A DNA stretch of 64,000 nt, taken from Streptomyces sp. CB02366. GTDB taxonomy: Bacteria > Actinomycetota > Actinomycetes > Streptomycetales > Streptomycetaceae. The stretch is taken from NCBI RefSeq assembly GCF_001905905.1, contig NZ_LIVT01000012.1:96402-160401 (forward strand). Reading direction: 5' to 3'. The notes under the pieces are model-generated. The model was given only the letters and a program-made list of their open reading frames with translations, ran no database searches and was not told the DNA's origin. Shown one piece after another: positions 62,362 to 64,000 of the stretch (positions are counted from its first letter, which is position 1; every line of letters begins with the position of its first letter). Made by a program: the position numbers and the translations under genes.

Positions 62362-63297
62362 CGTCGCAGTCTATGAATCCGTGAATGCGCTTGGCTACGA
62401 AAGCGCGATGGCTTCGCGCCGGGTGGTGCGAGGGATCAAGGCACTGGGATTCGCAGGCCAGAGGCGGGGTTCCGCCGCGCGGACGGTCCGACTCGCCTCA
62501 GCAGGGCGCATCGTGGGCCGCCGCTTCCGCGGCGGCGGTCAGGGATTCAAATCGGAACGCGCAACCCTTGATCCCCTCCACCACATGCGGGACACGATCC
62601 GCGCTCGCCGATCACAAACCCTGGAAACAGCTGACCCCCTGGACCCACCGGCGCGAAACTCTGCCCGACACCTACCGGGCCATCGCCGGGCTCGTATCCG
62701 ACCGCGCCGCCCACGGTGCACCGCGCGTACGACGCGGCCAGCCGGGAGAACGGGGTGGCGAACGTTCGGCGCGGCCAGTCCGCCGATCCGCAAATGAATC
62801 GCCGGCCCACCAGGCGGATCACCATGCCCTGTTCAGCGAGCGGAAGGTCCTTCAGCCTGCGCTGGTAACGGTGGTGGACCCCGTCCGCGAAGCGGCTGTA
62901 GTCCGGACATGTGGCGCGGCCTCCTGCTACCCCTCGACCCTACCGAACGTGACCGTAACTGCCTCGACCTCCAGCTCGTCGATCCTGTCGAACACCAGCG
63001 AATCCCAGAACGGTGCATCGGTCCGCATGACCAGAACCATCACTGGCCACGGTCAGCCGGAGGAGCGAACGGAATGCACCTGAGGGGGCGTCACTTCCGG
63101 TCGTCAGGCGACAAGGCGTACGCCGTCTCGTGCGAGCCAGGCCTTCGTAATCGAACAACGATGTCACGCTTCGCGACGGTTCCCCAAGATCTGTGACAGA
63201 ACCGAGTTTTGATGTCACTCGGGTGCCCGTGGCCGCTCTTGCTGTTCCGTCCCAGCCCGGGGTTCTCGGAAGCCCCAGCCATCCGAGGTACGGGTGA
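62362..63297. other. Gap of about 900 bp with scraps only
   Basis: No intact gene is supported. A stretch near 62620-62740 reads DHKPWKQLTPWTHRRETLPD and may be a fragment of a lost gene that I cannot name. The interval also holds the inverted-repeat pair at 62423-62584. Confidence 0.4.
62423..62584. repeat. Inverted-repeat pair enclosing 124 bp
   Basis: GTGGTGCGAGGGATCAAGG (62423-62441) and, as reverse complement, GTGGTGGAGGGGATCAAGG (62566-62584) match at 16 of 19 positions. The sequence between them has no gene. It may be a small non-autonomous element or part of a lost IS. No target duplication was recognised. Confidence 0.4.
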
Positions 63298-64000
63298 TCA
63301 GTCCGCTCGGATGAGGAAGCGCTGGTCGGCTGCTCCGGTACATGGTTCTTCGATCGCTTCGGCCCCCTCGGTGGTGTCGTTGGCGAGAATGCCGATGCAC
63401 CGGCTGTTGTGGGCCGGGCGGAGCCGGAAAGCCCCGGCGCTGTCAGCGGCGGTGGGTTCCAGGCGGAACAGAGTGCCTTGCGTGCAGTCATCACGTGGTT
63501 CGAGCATGCCCTTGATCTGGTCGGCGCCCATGACCGTCAGGCATCCCTTTCCCATCTGGGGGTGGTGCCACTGGATGCGATAGCGGCCCTCGCCGATCGG
63601 TTCGAGATAGGTGCGCGGCACGGCGGCCTGGGCGCAGGGCAGTTGGACGGCGATGGCGCTGTTGTAGGTGCCGTCGCGGTCGCGCCCGTCGGTCAGGCAG
63701 AGATCGGGTGCGGGGGCGGGGCGGATGGTGACCCAGCCGCCGGCGGGAGTCCGGGAGGCGGCGGCTGCAGCAGCCGGTGCGCCTGCGCCCGGAGTTTCGT
63801 GGCCGTCGGCGAATAACACCCAGGCGGCCGGGGCGAGCAGCGGGACCATGAGCGCGGCCGCGAGCGCGACCGTGCGTCGCTTGGTCCAGTGGGGCTGCGA
63901 ACCCGTGGATTCCTCGGTTTGCAGGTGAACCCCGGCCGTGGCATCGACTTCGGACACGGAACTCGGCGCCGTGGAAGACTGAACTTGCTCCGCTTTGACG
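63298..64000 (-). CDS. Membrane-anchored protein with C-terminal beta-trefoil (ricin-like) domain, partial
   Basis: The frame is open to the right edge, so the N-terminus is probably outside the window; GTG 63957 is an internal possibility. Visible parts: a basic stretch and one membrane helix (TKRRTVALAAALMVPLLAPAAW in two parts), an Ala/Gly/Pro linker, then a ~150-residue domain with WVTIRPAPAPDLCLTDGRD, YRIQWHHPQMGKGCLTVMG and RPAHNSRCIGILAND, resembling ricin-B-type repeats with paired Cys. In Streptomyces such proteins often have an N-terminal helix-turn-helix (XRE) domain, which cannot be checked here. Confidence 0.65.
   Translation of the reverse strand, partial: VKAEQVQSSTAPSSVSEVDATAGVHLQTEESTGSQPHWTKRRTVALAAALMVPLLAPAAWVLFADGHETPGAGAPAAAAAASRTPAGGWVTIRPAPAPDLCLTDGRDRDGTYNSAIAVQLPCAQAAVPRTYLEPIGEGRYRIQWHHPQMGKGCLTVMGADQIKGMLEPRDDCTQGTLFRLEPTAADSAGAFRLRPAHNSRCIGILANDTTEGAEAIEEPCTGAADQRFLIRAD

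Overview
The window is very GC-rich (third codon positions almost always G or C) and carries gene families typical of Streptomyces: DUF5133, CsbD, Asp23/Gls24, streptomycete-type gas vesicle operons, a class F sortase and a coelichelin gene cluster. I read it as chromosomal DNA of a Streptomyces species. No tRNA, rRNA or CRISPR array was seen.

Layout. (1) 1-13.9 kb, metabolic and stress genes: the tail of an MDR oxidoreductase; an ABC-F ATPase preceded by a 10-codon leader peptide and a hairpin; a NUDIX hydrolase; a PTS-type dihydroxyacetone kinase operon dhaK-dhaL-dhaM; an FAD/Rieske oxidoreductase coupled to a stand-alone LigD-type polymerase domain; a hairpin repeat; DUF5133; an F420-type LLM oxidoreductase, an SRPBCC protein and a phytoene-dehydrogenase-like FAD enzyme; an SDR; CsbD. 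(2) 13.9-30.2 kb, two complete gas vesicle operons in the gene order gvpO-A-F-G-Y-Z-J-L-S-K. They are transcribed away from each other (14.5-20.2 kb on minus, 23.7-29.6 kb on plus) and flank a sortase/surface-protein pair, a YihY membrane protein and a GlsB-like protein. Several Gvp proteins have long acidic and Lys/Arg-rich low-complexity tails. (3) 30.5-52.1 kb, a coelichelin-type siderophore locus cchB-C-D-E-F-G-H-I plus convergent cchJ. Iron-box-like sites lie before cchB, cchE, cchF and cchJ. The three adenylation domains of the 3638-residue NRPS read as formyl-hydroxyornithine, threonine and hydroxyornithine. No formyltransferase (cchA) or MbtH (cchK) gene lies next to it. (4) 52.2-64 kb, a disturbed region: an IS5-type element, two short terminal-inverted-repeat elements placed end to end with it, decayed transposases, a decayed TSUP permease and a glycosyltransferase scrap. 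Among these are apparently intact genes for a P-loop kinase-like protein, a methyltransferase, a MerR regulator divergent from a SulP transporter, DUF1622, CorA, a NERD-domain protein and a membrane-anchored beta-trefoil-like protein that runs off the right edge.

How it works together. The cch genes cover ornithine hydroxylation, assembly, export by what looks like a split CchG/CchI heterodimer, re-import of the ferric complex (CchCDEF) and hydrolysis (CchJ), under likely DmdR/IdeR iron control. The gvp operons encode shell (A, J, S), F/L-type assembly proteins and accessory (O, G, Y, Z, K) proteins, but no GvpN or GvpC.
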